Assembly (NCBI GenBank): GCA_017651645.1
Contig: JAGCCO010000017.1
Coordinates: 47,741-111,740 of the forward strand
Reading direction: 5' to 3'
From: Bacteroidales bacterium
GTDB lineage: Bacteria; Bacteroidota; Bacteroidia; Bacteroidales; F082
Length of the DNA stretch: 64,000 bases
How positions within the stretch are numbered: the stretch's first letter is position 1; each line of letters starts with the position of its first letter. A model generated the notes under the pieces. That model was not told the origin of the DNA. It did not search any database and saw nothing but the letters and a program-made list of their open reading frames with translations. The translations under genes and the position numbers were made by a program. Shown one piece after another: positions 46,306 through 54,112 of this stretch.

Positions 46306-47464
46306 GGGTTGGCAGATAGTATTTGTGTTGGATATGATAGCCGATGCCAAAGCTGATGAAGTCAGCCTTGATGTCGTAAGTGGTGAAGGCAAGCGTGGCA
46401 AACAGGTTTTCGTTGAAGTAATAACGGGCGGCCACTTTTTGGTAAAACAGCATCCCATAAGTCGTAGAGTTGAGGGGCACGTTATTGCGCAATCCAGCAT
46501 TGAACATGAAACTGACGCGGTCGAGCAACATCTCGTAGGCCAACAGGAATCCGGGCTTTAGATAGATTTCCCAGTCTGGCTTGGTGATTTTGTCGGAGTT
46601 GTCGTAGACCAGTTCGACACCCAATCCCAATCGGTCGCGTTCGGTGATCTGAAACATGAAATTGGCGGCCAAGTCGTGGACGAGGAAGTATTCGTGAGTA
46701 CCATATTGTTGGCTCAAGTCCTTGAAGCCCAATGTATATTGGTAGTCAGTGACGAAATGCCGCTTGCCGTCAAACTCGAAGAGGTAGTTCTTGGGTCGTA
46801 GCCGCTTGTCGATGTGGGTCTTGGGCGATGCCAGATACCATGAAAAGCCCGTGGCCAAGCTGAAGATGTTGATGCCCATATTGGGTGCGCGTGTGGCGCC
46901 GTTCGAGAAGTGGGTCAAACCCGCCGAAGTCACCCAATGCAGTCGCTCGACGATGCGCTGACGGTATTCGAACGACAGGTTGACGGCGGCATTTAGGTGC
47001 GAGCCTATGGCGTAGTTGTGGTAGTTCTCTTTTGGGTCGAACTTGTTGGTGAGGTAGCCCACACCCACACCCAACTTGAACGTCAGCCTGCTGTGTACGC
47101 CAGGTGTGATGGGGAAGTTGATGAAAGGGTAGAGGGCGAACACCTTGCCCAGCTCGGCCGAGATGGAGTCGTTGCCGAAACCCGAGTAATAAAAGGTGAA
47201 CCCAATGGAAGGATAGTTGTGCAGCACTTCCCAACGGTGTTGCCCGTAGGTGTTGCGGTGCAGCGAGAACTCGTAGCTCGGAGTGTGTCGGCTGTAACGC
47301 CCTAAGGCGGAGTGGAATTCGTCGTTTTGGAAGTACATGTAGCCATAATGCACCCGCGCCTCAATCTCATAGTTCTTGTGGCTCAGCTGGGCACCCGCTG
47401 GTTTCCCTATTAATAATAAGGTGAGCAGCACGAAAAAGATGCTATGGCTTTTTTGTCGTTCCAT
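46265..47464 (-). CDS. PagL-like acyloxyacyl hydrolase, outer membrane
   Basis: A 399-residue protein with signal peptide ending PAGAQ. The barrel core contains the PagL catalytic motif HFSNGA with His185 and Ser187, preceded by hydrophobic strands (LTFKLGVGVGYLTNKFDP). PagL removes the 3-O-acyl chain of lipid A. It is about twice the length of classical PagL, with a C-terminal extension (about 215-399) that also looks like barrel strands (LGLGVELVYDNSD, FISFGIGYHIQHKYY). The window also carries lpxK and lpxH, so lipid A metabolism is represented, though not in one operon. Confidence 0.82.
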   Translation of the reverse strand: MERQKSHSIFFVLLTLLLIGKPAGAQLSHKNYEIEARVHYGYMYFQNDEFHSALGRYSRHTPSYEFSLHRNTYGQHRWEVLHNYPSIGFTFYYSGFGNDSISAELGKVFALYPFINFPITPGVHSRLTFKLGVGVGYLTNKFDPKENYHNYAIGSHLNAAVNLSFEYRQRIVERLHWVTSAGLTHFSNGATRAPNMGINIFSLATGFSWYLASPKTHIDKRLRPKNYLFEFDGKRHFVTDYQYTLGFKDLSQQYGTHEYFLVHDLAANFMFQITERDRLGLGVELVYDNSDKITKPDWEIYLKPGFLLAYEMLLDRVSFMFNAGLRNNVPLNSTTYGMLFYQKVAARYYFNENLFATLAFTTYDIKADFISFGIGYHIQHKYYLPTHEKKTHRNPVFPR

Positions 47465-47472
47465 CGAGTCTG

Positions 47473-47497
47473 CAAAATTACAAAATTCTTACTTTTG
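47473..47497. promoter_or_regulatory. Divergent -7 boxes for the PagL-like gene and mazG
   Basis: CAAAATTA at 47473-47480 is TAATTTTG on the minus strand, and TACTTTTG at 47490-47497 faces mazG (start 47518). Both are full TAnnTTTG matches, 9 bases apart. Confidence 0.6.
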
Positions 47498-47517
47498 CAC
47501 CTTCAAATATTGTTACT

Positions 47518-48288
47518 ATGGACGAGAGACTTCAAGCCTTTAAACGTTTACTAGATATCATGGATGCCGTGCGCGCGGGCTGCCCGTGGGACAGCACCCA
47601 GACCATCCACAGCCTGAGACACCTCACCATCGAGGAGACCTACGAACTCAGCCAAGCCATCCTCAACGACGACCTCAACGACGTGAAGAAGGAACTCGGA
47701 GACCTCATGCTCCATCTTGTCTTCTATGCCAAGATAGGGCAGGAGCAGGGCGCCTTCGACATCGCCGACGTGCTCAACGGCATCTGCGAAAAGATGATCG
47801 TTCGTCATCCGCATATCTTTGGCAACGAGCATGTTGAGAATGCCGAGCAGGTGGAGCAGAACTGGGAGAAGATTAAGCTGGAACGCGAGCACAACCGCAG
47901 CGTGCTAGGTGGCGTTCCAGAGGGTTTGCCTTCATTGTTGAAGGCCTATCGCATGGCGCAGAAGACCGCCGGTGTGGGTTTCCGTTGGCCCGATGCCGAA
48001 CAGGCTTGGCAGAAGGTGGAGGAGGAGAAGGACGAACTCATTGAGGCGTTGCAAATGCCTGACAACACTACCCATATTGAAGAGGAATACGGCGACCTGC
48101 TCTTTGCCATGGCGGCCTACGGCAACTACATCGGCGTGAACCCCGACGACGCCCTCGAAAAGACCAACAAGAAGTTCCGCGAGCGTTTCGCCTACATCGA
48201 GCAAAAAGCCCGCGAGCAAGGCAAAGGTGTGCAGCACCTCACCCTCGACGAGATGATTACCTGTTGGAAAGAAGCAAAGGTTATATAA
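47518..48288 (+). CDS. mazG: Nucleoside triphosphate pyrophosphohydrolase MazG
   Basis: A 256-residue enzyme that hydrolyses NTPs to NMP and pyrophosphate. Two MazG domains are visible: the first with GCPWDSTQT, EETYELSQAI and KKELGDLMLH, the second with EEEKDELIEAL and EEEYGDLLFAM. Both EExxE/ExxD sets look intact. Full-length bacterial form. Its stop codon lies in the left arm of a 9-bp inverted repeat. Confidence 0.96.
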   Translation: MDERLQAFKRLLDIMDAVRAGCPWDSTQTIHSLRHLTIEETYELSQAILNDDLNDVKKELGDLMLHLVFYAKIGQEQGAFDIADVLNGICEKMIVRHPHIFGNEHVENAEQVEQNWEKIKLEREHNRSVLGGVPEGLPSLLKAYRMAQKTAGVGFRWPDAEQAWQKVEEEKDELIEALQMPDNTTHIEEEYGDLLFAMAAYGNYIGVNPDDALEKTNKKFRERFAYIEQKAREQGKGVQHLTLDEMITCWKEAKVI

Positions 48289-48318
48289 GGAAACAAATCT
48301 TCCGCAAATCTTATATAA
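48281..48318. repeat. Inverted repeat between mazG and the MNT-HEPN promoter
   Basis: TTATATAAG at 48281-48289 and CTTATATAA at 48310-48318 are perfect 9-bp inverted copies with a 20-base loop. The left arm includes the mazG stop. The right arm is 26 bases upstream of the -7 box for the MNT gene, so it could be an operator or a weak terminator. Confidence 0.6.
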
Positions 48319-48344
48319 ATCACCTTCGTCTTCCGCTTTTTGTT

Positions 48345-48352
48345 TATATTTG
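48345..48352 (+). promoter_or_regulatory. -7 promoter box of the MNT-HEPN pair
   Basis: TATATTTG followed by CAGCG, full match, 18 bases before the ATG at 48371. Confidence 0.6.
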
Positions 48353-48370
48353 CAGCGATATTCAATCAAA

Positions 48371-48679
48371 ATGAGACGAACCAACATCATAGAATCCATC
48401 AGAAAAGCCTTTGTATTGTTTCCATACCCTGTCGAGGTTTGGCTTTATGGCAGCGAGGCAAGAGGAGATGCTCGTCCCGATTCGGATATTGACTTGCTGG
48501 TGCTGGTCGACAAGCCGACGGTAACGGATGACGATGAAAACCAGATATTCACTCCGCTTTACCAAATAGAATTACAAACGGGCGTGATTATCAATCCTTT
48601 AATATTGCCGAAAGCCCAATGGGGCAAGCGTGTCACTCCGTTTTATATCAATGTAACAAATGAAAGGGTGCGCGTATGA
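48371..48679 (+). CDS. MNT-domain nucleotidyltransferase antitoxin
   Basis: A 102-residue MNT protein with GSEARG (27-32) and the metal pair Asp39/Asp41 in DSDIDLL. In HEPN/MNT modules it neutralises the HEPN ribonuclease. The frame is open to 48350, but the -7 box places the start at 48371. It overlaps the HEPN gene by 4 bases. It is intact, whereas the HEPN partner is not. Confidence 0.85.
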   Translation: MRRTNIIESIRKAFVLFPYPVEVWLYGSEARGDARPDSDIDLLVLVDKPTVTDDDENQIFTPLYQIELQTGVIINPLILPKAQWGKRVTPFYINVTNERVRV

Positions 48680-48958
48680 CAGGATTGACCGATGAGCAAA
48701 GAGTAGATATTGTAAAGTATCGACTTGAAAATGCTAGGAATACCCTTGCCGAGGTGAAAAGCCATCGCGAAAATGGATTTTACAATACGGCTGTCAACAG
48801 GATGTATTATGCCTGCTATTATGCTGCGCGGGCTATTTTGACAGCTTATCATATTGAAGCCAAATCTCATGATGGTGTAAGGCAGCAATTCACAGGCTCA
48901 AGCATTTGTTGATACCATTGAAACACTTTCGAACAAGTGGATCGAAGAACAATCTTAA
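48676..48958 (+). pseudogene. HEPN-domain toxin gene with internal deletion and frameshift
   Basis: The frame from 48676 encodes a normal HEPN N-terminus (YRLENARNTLAEVKSHRENGFYNTAVNRMYYACYYAARA) up to KSHDGVRQQF, then leaves the family pattern and stops at 48912 (78 residues; relatives are about 120-135). In another frame, 48896-48958 reads QAQAFVDTIETLSNKWIEEQ and stops, exactly like a HEPN C-terminus. So roughly 40-50 codons in the middle are missing. The RxxxxxH ribonuclease motif of relatives (R-QQFGL-H type) keeps its Arg69 but has lost the His. The product is probably inactive. Confidence 0.75.
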
Positions 48959-49034
48959 TTCCTCATTCCTCATTTAGCATTCAACATTCATCATTCAGCA
49001 TTCATCATTCAGCATTCCTCATTCCTCATTCAGC
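48958..49034. repeat. Eleven heptad repeats of the form ATTCNNC
   Basis: Consecutive 7-mers ATTCCTC, ATTCCTC, ATTTAGC, ATTCAAC, ATTCATC, ATTCAGC, ATTCATC, ATTCAGC, ATTCCTC, ATTCCTC, ATTCAGC run without a break. They begin inside the stop codon of the HEPN remnant. Confidence 0.9.
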
Positions 49035-49049
49035 ATTCCCAACTTAAAA

Positions 49050-49091
49050 CTCTCAATTATCAATTATCAACTCTCAACTCTCAACTCTAAA
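49050..49091. repeat. Six heptad repeats related to CTCTCAA
   Basis: CTCTCAA, TTATCAA, TTATCAA, CTCTCAA, CTCTCAA, CTCTAAA follow in tandem, 15 bases after the first heptad block. The last three units plus CTAA recur exactly at 55417-55441. Confidence 0.85.
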
Positions 49092-49113
49092 CTAAAAAAA
49101 ATCCCCCACTCCC

Positions 49114-49142
49114 TTGCATCAAACAAAAAATGGTTATATTTG
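49114..49142 (+). promoter_or_regulatory. Promoter of the large type IX-secreted protein
   Basis: TTG at 49114-49116 and TATATTTG at 49135-49142, 18 bases apart, then CAGCGCG. The leader is about 60 bases. Confidence 0.65.
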
Positions 49143-49185
49143 CAGCGCGTTTTGTGCACTTTTTTGAATGAATCTATTCACTTAA

Positions 49186-49212
49186 TACTAACTAAAATCA
49201 TTAAAAAATGAA
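49186..49212 (+). promoter_or_regulatory. Leader-to-start element shared with the gene at 18168-18998
   Basis: These 27 bases, ending just past the ATG, are identical to the minus-strand sequence 18994-19020. Core: ACTAACTAAAATCATTAAAA. Confidence 0.75.
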
Positions 49213-51667
49213 AAAAGTATCTTTACTCATTGCGATGATTGCCTTCGTTTGCGGCAATGCTTTCGCACAAATGTTCTACGATTTCAACGACGGTGTGGCC
49301 GGCGCTAAAATCGCTCAGACCTACGGTGATCCTTGGACCACATGGAGCAACGCTCCTGGCGGCTCCGAAGACGGCGTTTTTGATGAGGCTGGTGGCTCCA
49401 TGGCCGCCCACTTCACTTATGGCAACGACCAAGTTGTTATGCTTGGTGACCATTCGACGGGTGTCTACGACCTCGAATTCGATGCCTATGTTCCGGATGG
49501 CAAGAACGGTTACTTCAATGTGCTGCACCACTTTGCTGGTTCCAACAGCACCTGGGCTATGCAGGTTTACATGCACATGACCAACGATGGTCAGAACTCG
49601 ACTCAGGCTCCTGGCCACGGCACCGTGCATGCTGGTAGCAACGGCACCTGCGACCTGCCTTGTGTCTACGACGAATGGATGCACTTCCGCGTTCATGTCG
49701 ATGCTGACAATGACGTTGCCCAACTGTACTTCAATGTGGTTGGCCAAGCTGAAGAACTCTATGCCGAATGGCAGTGGAGCTTGGACAGCTTTGGTGAGAA
49801 CATCACCGACCGCGTCCTTGGCGCTATGGACTTCTTCCCTCCCGAGAATGCCGCTACTTCTGAGTACTATCTTGACAACCTCGAAGTCACGCTGCAAAGC
49901 AACGACGAGGTGCTGATTTTTGATCCTTTCGAGGAGTACACTGTGGGTAACAAGATTGCCTCTGAAGCTATTGCTGCTGGTCACGACTGGTGGACCACTT
50001 GGAGCAACGCTCCTGGCGGTGCTGAAGACGGCGTCGTCGCTGACTACACTGACACCCAATGCGGTCACCTCACCTATGGCAACGACCAAGTCCTCCTCCT
50101 CGGCGACGAAGAGAATGGTAACTATGACCTCGAGTTCGACATCCTCGTTCCCGAAGGCAAGAACGGTTACTTCAATATCCTGCACCATTTCGCTGGTTCC
50201 AACAGCACTTGGGCTTTCCAGTGCTACCTCCATCTGACCAACGATGGTCAAAACTCGACTTCCGCTCCTGGTCAGGGTACCATTCACGCTGGCAGCAATG
50301 GTACTGCCACTATGACTGGTCTTGTGTATGACCAATGGATGCACTTCCGTCTGAATGTCGACACCGACACCGATGTCGCTAACTACTACTACACCGCTCC
50401 TGGTGAGGATGAAGTTCTCGTTTGCACTTGGCAGTGGAGCTTGGATAGCTTCGGTAACAATGTGGTTGGCCGTACTCTTGGCGCCATGGACTTCTATCCG
50501 CCTGAGAGTGCTGCTACTTCCGAGTACTACCTTGATAACTTCAGCTTCAAGAAGATCGGTGGCGAATCCGCTCCTGAACTCACCATCACTCCTGATGCCA
50601 TCGAAGAGACCCTTGGCGAAGATGATATGACCACCGTGGCTGTCACCATCGACAACAGCGGTAACTCCATTGGCGACTGGGCTGGCTGGCTTGACTTCGG
50701 TCAAGGTGGTGCCGGTTCTCAGACCGCTGAACTCTACTACCATAATGGTGAAGTCGGTTCTGGTATCGGTTCATCCGATGCTTACACCCGTGAGATGGGT
50801 ATCCGTCTGCCCGCCACCGCTTACGCTGGCGCCGCTATGGGTATGAAGATCGTCTCTGCTAAGTATTACATCTATGACCAGTATCATTCAACTGACTACA
50901 ACTACATTTTCCGTATCTATGGCCAAGGCTTGCACAACCAACCTGGTGAGCTCCTTGCCGAAAAGACTGTCAATAGCACCCAGATGGGTACGTGGATTAC
51001 CGCCACCTTCGACGAGCCTGTCTATATGACGGGTCAAGCCATGTGGGCTACTGTTCAACTCGAACAGACCGCTGGTGAATATCCTCTGAGCATGGACGGC
51101 GGTGAGTATGGTGAAGAAGCTGATGGTAACTGGCTCAGCACCAATGGCAACAGCTTCAGCCACTGCTACAGCGCTGGCAGCTTCGGCGGTGCTTGGCTGA
51201 TCACTGTTAACTGCGAAGGTGAACTTGTCCCTGCCACTTGGGCCACCATCAACAAGACGGAAGGTTCTATCATGGGCGGTCAGAGCGAGACCATCACCCT
51301 CAGCCTCAACTCCATTGGTATGGCTGATGGCACTTACAATGCCAACCTTGTTATCAACACCAACGATGAGGACCTGCCTCATGTTGAAATCCCGGTCGTC
51401 CTCAATGTTGACACCGATGCCGTCGAAGAGAACGAAAACCAACTGGCTAGCATCTATCCTAACCCCGCCACTTCGATGGTCACCCTCAAGGGCGAGAACC
51501 TGAACAGCGTGGCTATCTACAATGTGGCCGGCCAGCTCGTCCGCATCGTGAAGCTCGACAACATGGTCAACAACATCGACATGAATGTTGAGGCCGGTGT
51601 CTACTTCTTCAGCATCTACGACAACAATGGCAACAACAGCGTCCAACGCGTTGTCATCACCAAGTAA
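49208..51667 (+). CDS. Type IX-secreted protein with two tandem lectin/LamG-like domains
   Basis: An 819-residue exported protein, signal peptide MKKVSLLIAMIAFVCGNAFAQ. Two copies of a ~210-residue domain follow (about 22-232 and 237-455), sharing WTTWSNAPGG, FTYGNDQV/LTYGNDQV, DGKNGYFNVLHHFAGSNSTW, LTNDGQNST, WMHFR and a closing ATSEYYLDN. Their predicted beta-sandwich is like LamG/concanavalin lectins. Then comes an immunoglobulin-like region with a Gly/Tyr-rich domain (460-660), a short domain with GGQSETITLSLNS, and the Por sorting domain (SIYPNPATSMVTL, VAIYNVAGQLVR, GVYFFSIYDNNG). Surface or secreted role; binding target unknown. Codon usage looks adapted (C-ending codons), suggesting high expression. 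Confidence 0.85.
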   Translation: MKKVSLLIAMIAFVCGNAFAQMFYDFNDGVAGAKIAQTYGDPWTTWSNAPGGSEDGVFDEAGGSMAAHFTYGNDQVVMLGDHSTGVYDLEFDAYVPDGKNGYFNVLHHFAGSNSTWAMQVYMHMTNDGQNSTQAPGHGTVHAGSNGTCDLPCVYDEWMHFRVHVDADNDVAQLYFNVVGQAEELYAEWQWSLDSFGENITDRVLGAMDFFPPENAATSEYYLDNLEVTLQSNDEVLIFDPFEEYTVGNKIASEAIAAGHDWWTTWSNAPGGAEDGVVADYTDTQCGHLTYGNDQVLLLGDEENGNYDLEFDILVPEGKNGYFNILHHFAGSNSTWAFQCYLHLTNDGQNSTSAPGQGTIHAGSNGTATMTGLVYDQWMHFRLNVDTDTDVANYYYTAPGEDEVLVCTWQWSLDSFGNNVVGRTLGAMDFYPPESAATSEYYLDNFSFKKIGGESAPELTITPDAIEETLGEDDMTTVAVTIDNSGNSIGDWAGWLDFGQGGAGSQTAELYYHNGEVGSGIGSSDAYTREMGIRLPATAYAGAAMGMKIVSAKYYIYDQYHSTDYNYIFRIYGQGLHNQPGELLAEKTVNSTQMGTWITATFDEPVYMTGQAMWATVQLEQTAGEYPLSMDGGEYGEEADGNWLSTNGNSFSHCYSAGSFGGAWLITVNCEGELVPATWATINKTEGSIMGGQSETITLSLNSIGMADGTYNANLVINTNDEDLPHVEIPVVLNVDTDAVEENENQLASIYPNPATSMVTLKGENLNSVAIYNVAGQLVRIVKLDNMVNNIDMNVEAGVYFFSIYDNNGNNSVQRVVITK

Positions 51668-51686
51668 TCAATCCTTCGATTGAATG

Positions 51687-51717
51687 AAAAAACCGCTCCT
51701 TTCGGGGCGGTTTTTTT
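51687..51717 (+). terminator. Terminator of the type IX-secreted protein gene
   Basis: AAAAAACCGCTCC pairs with GGGGCGGTTTTTT around TTTC, followed by a T-run. Its T-run is also the -33 region of the aroB promoter. Confidence 0.9.
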
Positions 51718-51745
51718 GTTGTTCTGTCCGAAAGCCTTACCTTTG
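51715..51745 (+). promoter_or_regulatory. aroBA promoter
   Basis: TTTG at 51715-51718, 19 bases, then TACCTTTG at 51738-51745: a textbook Bacteroidota promoter. The -33 box is the end of the preceding terminator. The start of aroB is 20 bases downstream. Confidence 0.75.
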
Positions 51746-51764
51746 CAAAACCAAACCCAACAAA

Positions 51765-52772
51765 ATGACCCTAGAAGAACTGAAAAAAACGCTAAATGAA
51801 GCCTCGCAGGTCTTCATCTTGACGGATGAGAACGTTGCCATGTTCTGGCTGCCCGAAACAGCGCATTGGCTCGGCTGCGAACGCGCCATTGAGATTGTGC
51901 TGAAGCCAGGCGAGAAATACAAGACATTGCAGACCGCTCAAAGGATTTGGAAAACCTTGATGAAACACCATGCCGACCGTCAGGCCGTTATGGTCAATCT
52001 GGGCGGCGGCGTCATCACCGATATTGGCGGATTTGCAGCTTCATGTTATCAACGGGGCATTCGTTTCGTCAACGTGCCTACCACTTTGCTTGCCATGGTC
52101 GATGCGGCGATAGGAGGGAAGACCGGCGTTGATTTCGGTGGCTGCAAGAACCAGATCGGCACTTTTGCGGAACCTATAGAGGTCTGGATATCACCCATCT
52201 ATCTCAGCACGTTGCCGCAGCGGGAAATCCTTTCGGGCGTGGCTGAGATGATGAAATACGGCTTTATCGTCCATCCGACTATGCTGAAGGTCAACTCCGA
52301 CAATTATCAGGAGTATCTTTTGGCTGCAGGCAAGATCAAACGCGAGATTGTGGCGAAAGACTATAAGGAGCAAGGCCTCCGTAAGGTGCTCAACTTTGGT
52401 CATACCTTAGGTCATGCCATCGAAAGTCATTGTTTTACCAAAGACGAGCCCTTGCTTCATGGTGAAGCGGTGGCGTTAGGCATGGGTGCGGCATTGTGGC
52501 TCTCGGTGCAGCTTTGCCATCTCGATGAGAAGGTGCTGCGCGATTATGAAAGGCAGTTGCCCACCCTGCTTTCGGAAGCGGAGACGAGTTTGGATGCCGC
52601 TGACGTTGAGCCCGTGATGCAGTATCTGGCTCACGACAAGAAAAACAAGGATGGAAAAGAACAATTCGTGTTAATTGAAGCCCCTGGACAACCGGTGCTT
52701 GACGTAGAAGTGGCTCCGGAAAAGATCAGGGAGGCTTTGGCATATATAATAAATAAGGTATATAACCGATGA
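51765..52772 (+). CDS. aroB: 3-dehydroquinate synthase
   Basis: A 335-residue NAD- and metal-dependent enzyme, second step of the shikimate pathway. NAD-binding GGGVITDIGGFAASCYQRG and PTTLLAMVDAAIGGKTGVDF are complete, and metal ligands lie in GVAEMMKYGF and FGHTLGHAIES plus HGEAVALGM. The frame can be extended to 51684, but that would cross the terminator; the ATG at 51765 fits the promoter. Slightly short but normal for the phylum. Overlaps aroA by 4 bases. Confidence 0.95.
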   Translation: MTLEELKKTLNEASQVFILTDENVAMFWLPETAHWLGCERAIEIVLKPGEKYKTLQTAQRIWKTLMKHHADRQAVMVNLGGGVITDIGGFAASCYQRGIRFVNVPTTLLAMVDAAIGGKTGVDFGGCKNQIGTFAEPIEVWISPIYLSTLPQREILSGVAEMMKYGFIVHPTMLKVNSDNYQEYLLAAGKIKREIVAKDYKEQGLRKVLNFGHTLGHAIESHCFTKDEPLLHGEAVALGMGAALWLSVQLCHLDEKVLRDYERQLPTLLSEAETSLDAADVEPVMQYLAHDKKNKDGKEQFVLIEAPGQPVLDVEVAPEKIREALAYIINKVYNR

Positions 52773-54031
52773 AACTGCAGAGTACTATCCAGTTGCCGAC
52801 CAGCAAGAGCGAAAGCAACCGCGCCTTGATGATAGCGGCTTATGGCGGATTTACGTCTGATTTTCAGAATCTTTCGGATTCAAAAGACACAATGGTTTTG
52901 TCCAAAGCATTGAGGTGCGCACAAAAAGGAGAATCCCCAATTGATATCTCCGATTGTGGCACCGCGGCGCGTTTCATGACAACCTATTTGGCCACCCATG
53001 AAGGGAGTTGGCTCTTGACTGGTTCGCAGCGGATGAGGCAACGCCCTATGGCACCGCTTGTGGAGGCTTTGTCGTCACTTGGCGCTGATATACAATATGC
53101 CGAAAAACAAGGCTTTTTGCCTCTGCAAATCCACGGCAAGTCGATTTCAGGCGGAAAAGTGTCTGTCGTCATGTCGCAGAGCAGTCAGTTTGCCTCCTCT
53201 TTGCTCTTGGCTGCCCCGACGTGGCCTCAAGGCCTTGAGATGGAACTGCTTGGCGACCTCAATTCTTTCCCTTATCTCGACATGACCTTGGCCATGATGC
53301 GGCATTTCGGGGCAGAGGTTGAACTGAAGGATAGGACAATCACCGTCAGGCCTAAGCCGTATCATCCCAATGGTTTCATGGTTTCATCCGACTGGAGTGC
53401 GGCTTCCTATTGGTATGAAATGGCCGCTTTCAGTGAAGATTGTGAAATACGTTTACCCTCGCTGAGTCTGCGGTCGCTGAGCCCTGAGCCTGTCGAAAGG
53501 TCGAATGCGTCAAAGGACTGCCTTTATCCTCAAGGCGACTCCATTATCGCCAATTGGATGAATCCCTTGGGAGTGATGAGCACAGAAGAGGATGCGTCTA
53601 TCGTTTTGTGGAAGAAAACCATTGATAAACAATCTTTTGCTTTCGATTTTTCATATAATCCTGACTTGTTCCCTACGATGGCGGCCACCTGTGCGGGTTT
53701 GCAAGTCGAAGCAAGGTTTACCGGCATTGACAACCTCAGGAACAAGGAGTCGGACAGGATTTTGGCCATGAGAATGGAACTGGCCAAAATCGGTACCGTA
53801 TTGGAAGCTGTCTCTGATAATGAACTTGTTTTGAAGCCCTCGTCAAGTTTGCCTTTCTTGGGACCCTCATCCCCGTTGCAATTCAATGCATACGGCGACC
53901 ATCGCGTTGTCATGGCCTTGGCACCGCTTTCCTTAAAGATCGGTACGGTTGCTTTTGACCATCCAGAAGTGGTCGCAAAATCCTATCCGAACTACTGGAA
54001 GGAATGCCCTTTTATAAAGGTTTTGTTGTGA
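52769..54031 (+). CDS. aroA: 5-enolpyruvylshikimate-3-phosphate synthase with a small internal insertion
   Basis: A 420-residue enzyme of the shikimate pathway, joining PEP to shikimate-3-phosphate. Conserved motifs: LPTSKSESNRALM, SDCGTAARFMTTYLA, QRMRQRPM, QSSQFASSLLLA, DWSAASYWYE, FTGIDNLRNKESDRI and YGDHRVVMALAPLSL. Between LSLRSL and QGDSIIANWM, where relatives usually run directly into QGDS, there is an extra segment of about 17 residues (SPEPVERSNASKDCLYP, about 238-254), which coincides with a repeat-like DNA sequence. The reading frame is kept, so the enzyme is probably active. Confidence 0.93.
   Translation: MKLQSTIQLPTSKSESNRALMIAAYGGFTSDFQNLSDSKDTMVLSKALRCAQKGESPIDISDCGTAARFMTTYLATHEGSWLLTGSQRMRQRPMAPLVEALSSLGADIQYAEKQGFLPLQIHGKSISGGKVSVVMSQSSQFASSLLLAAPTWPQGLEMELLGDLNSFPYLDMTLAMMRHFGAEVELKDRTITVRPKPYHPNGFMVSSDWSAASYWYEMAAFSEDCEIRLPSLSLRSLSPEPVERSNASKDCLYPQGDSIIANWMNPLGVMSTEEDASIVLWKKTIDKQSFAFDFSYNPDLFPTMAATCAGLQVEARFTGIDNLRNKESDRILAMRMELAKIGTVLEAVSDNELVLKPSSSLPFLGPSSPLQFNAYGDHRVVMALAPLSLKIGTVAFDHPEVVAKSYPNYWKECPFIKVLL
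53472..53503. repeat. Repeat-like insertion inside aroA
   Basis: The DNA here reads GGTCGCTGAGCCCTGAGCCT and then GTCGAAAGGTCG. It contains the GAGCCTGTCGAA core known from small dispersed palindromic repeats in many bacterial genomes (from memory). Its duplication status in this genome cannot be seen in the window. Confidence 0.5.
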
Positions 54032-54079
54032 AAAACCCACTTTTTGAAAATAAATTGCAGTCAGATGGAAGAAAATCCG

Positions 54080-54087
54080 TAATTTTG
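54080..54087 (+). promoter_or_regulatory. -7 promoter box for the LutA-like gene
   Basis: TAATTTTG followed by CACG, full match, 25 bases before the ATG at 54113. Confidence 0.6.
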
Positions 54088-54112
54088 CACGATTTTTTTG
54101 CAAAAGAATAAA

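Noticed and set aside
49223..50743. 506-codon minus-strand frame opposite the type IX-secreted protein
   Set aside because: It arises from biased codon use in the sense gene; no domain, signal or promoter supports it.
52984..53913. Minus-strand frames inside aroA
   Set aside because: Shadows of the sense gene without family features.
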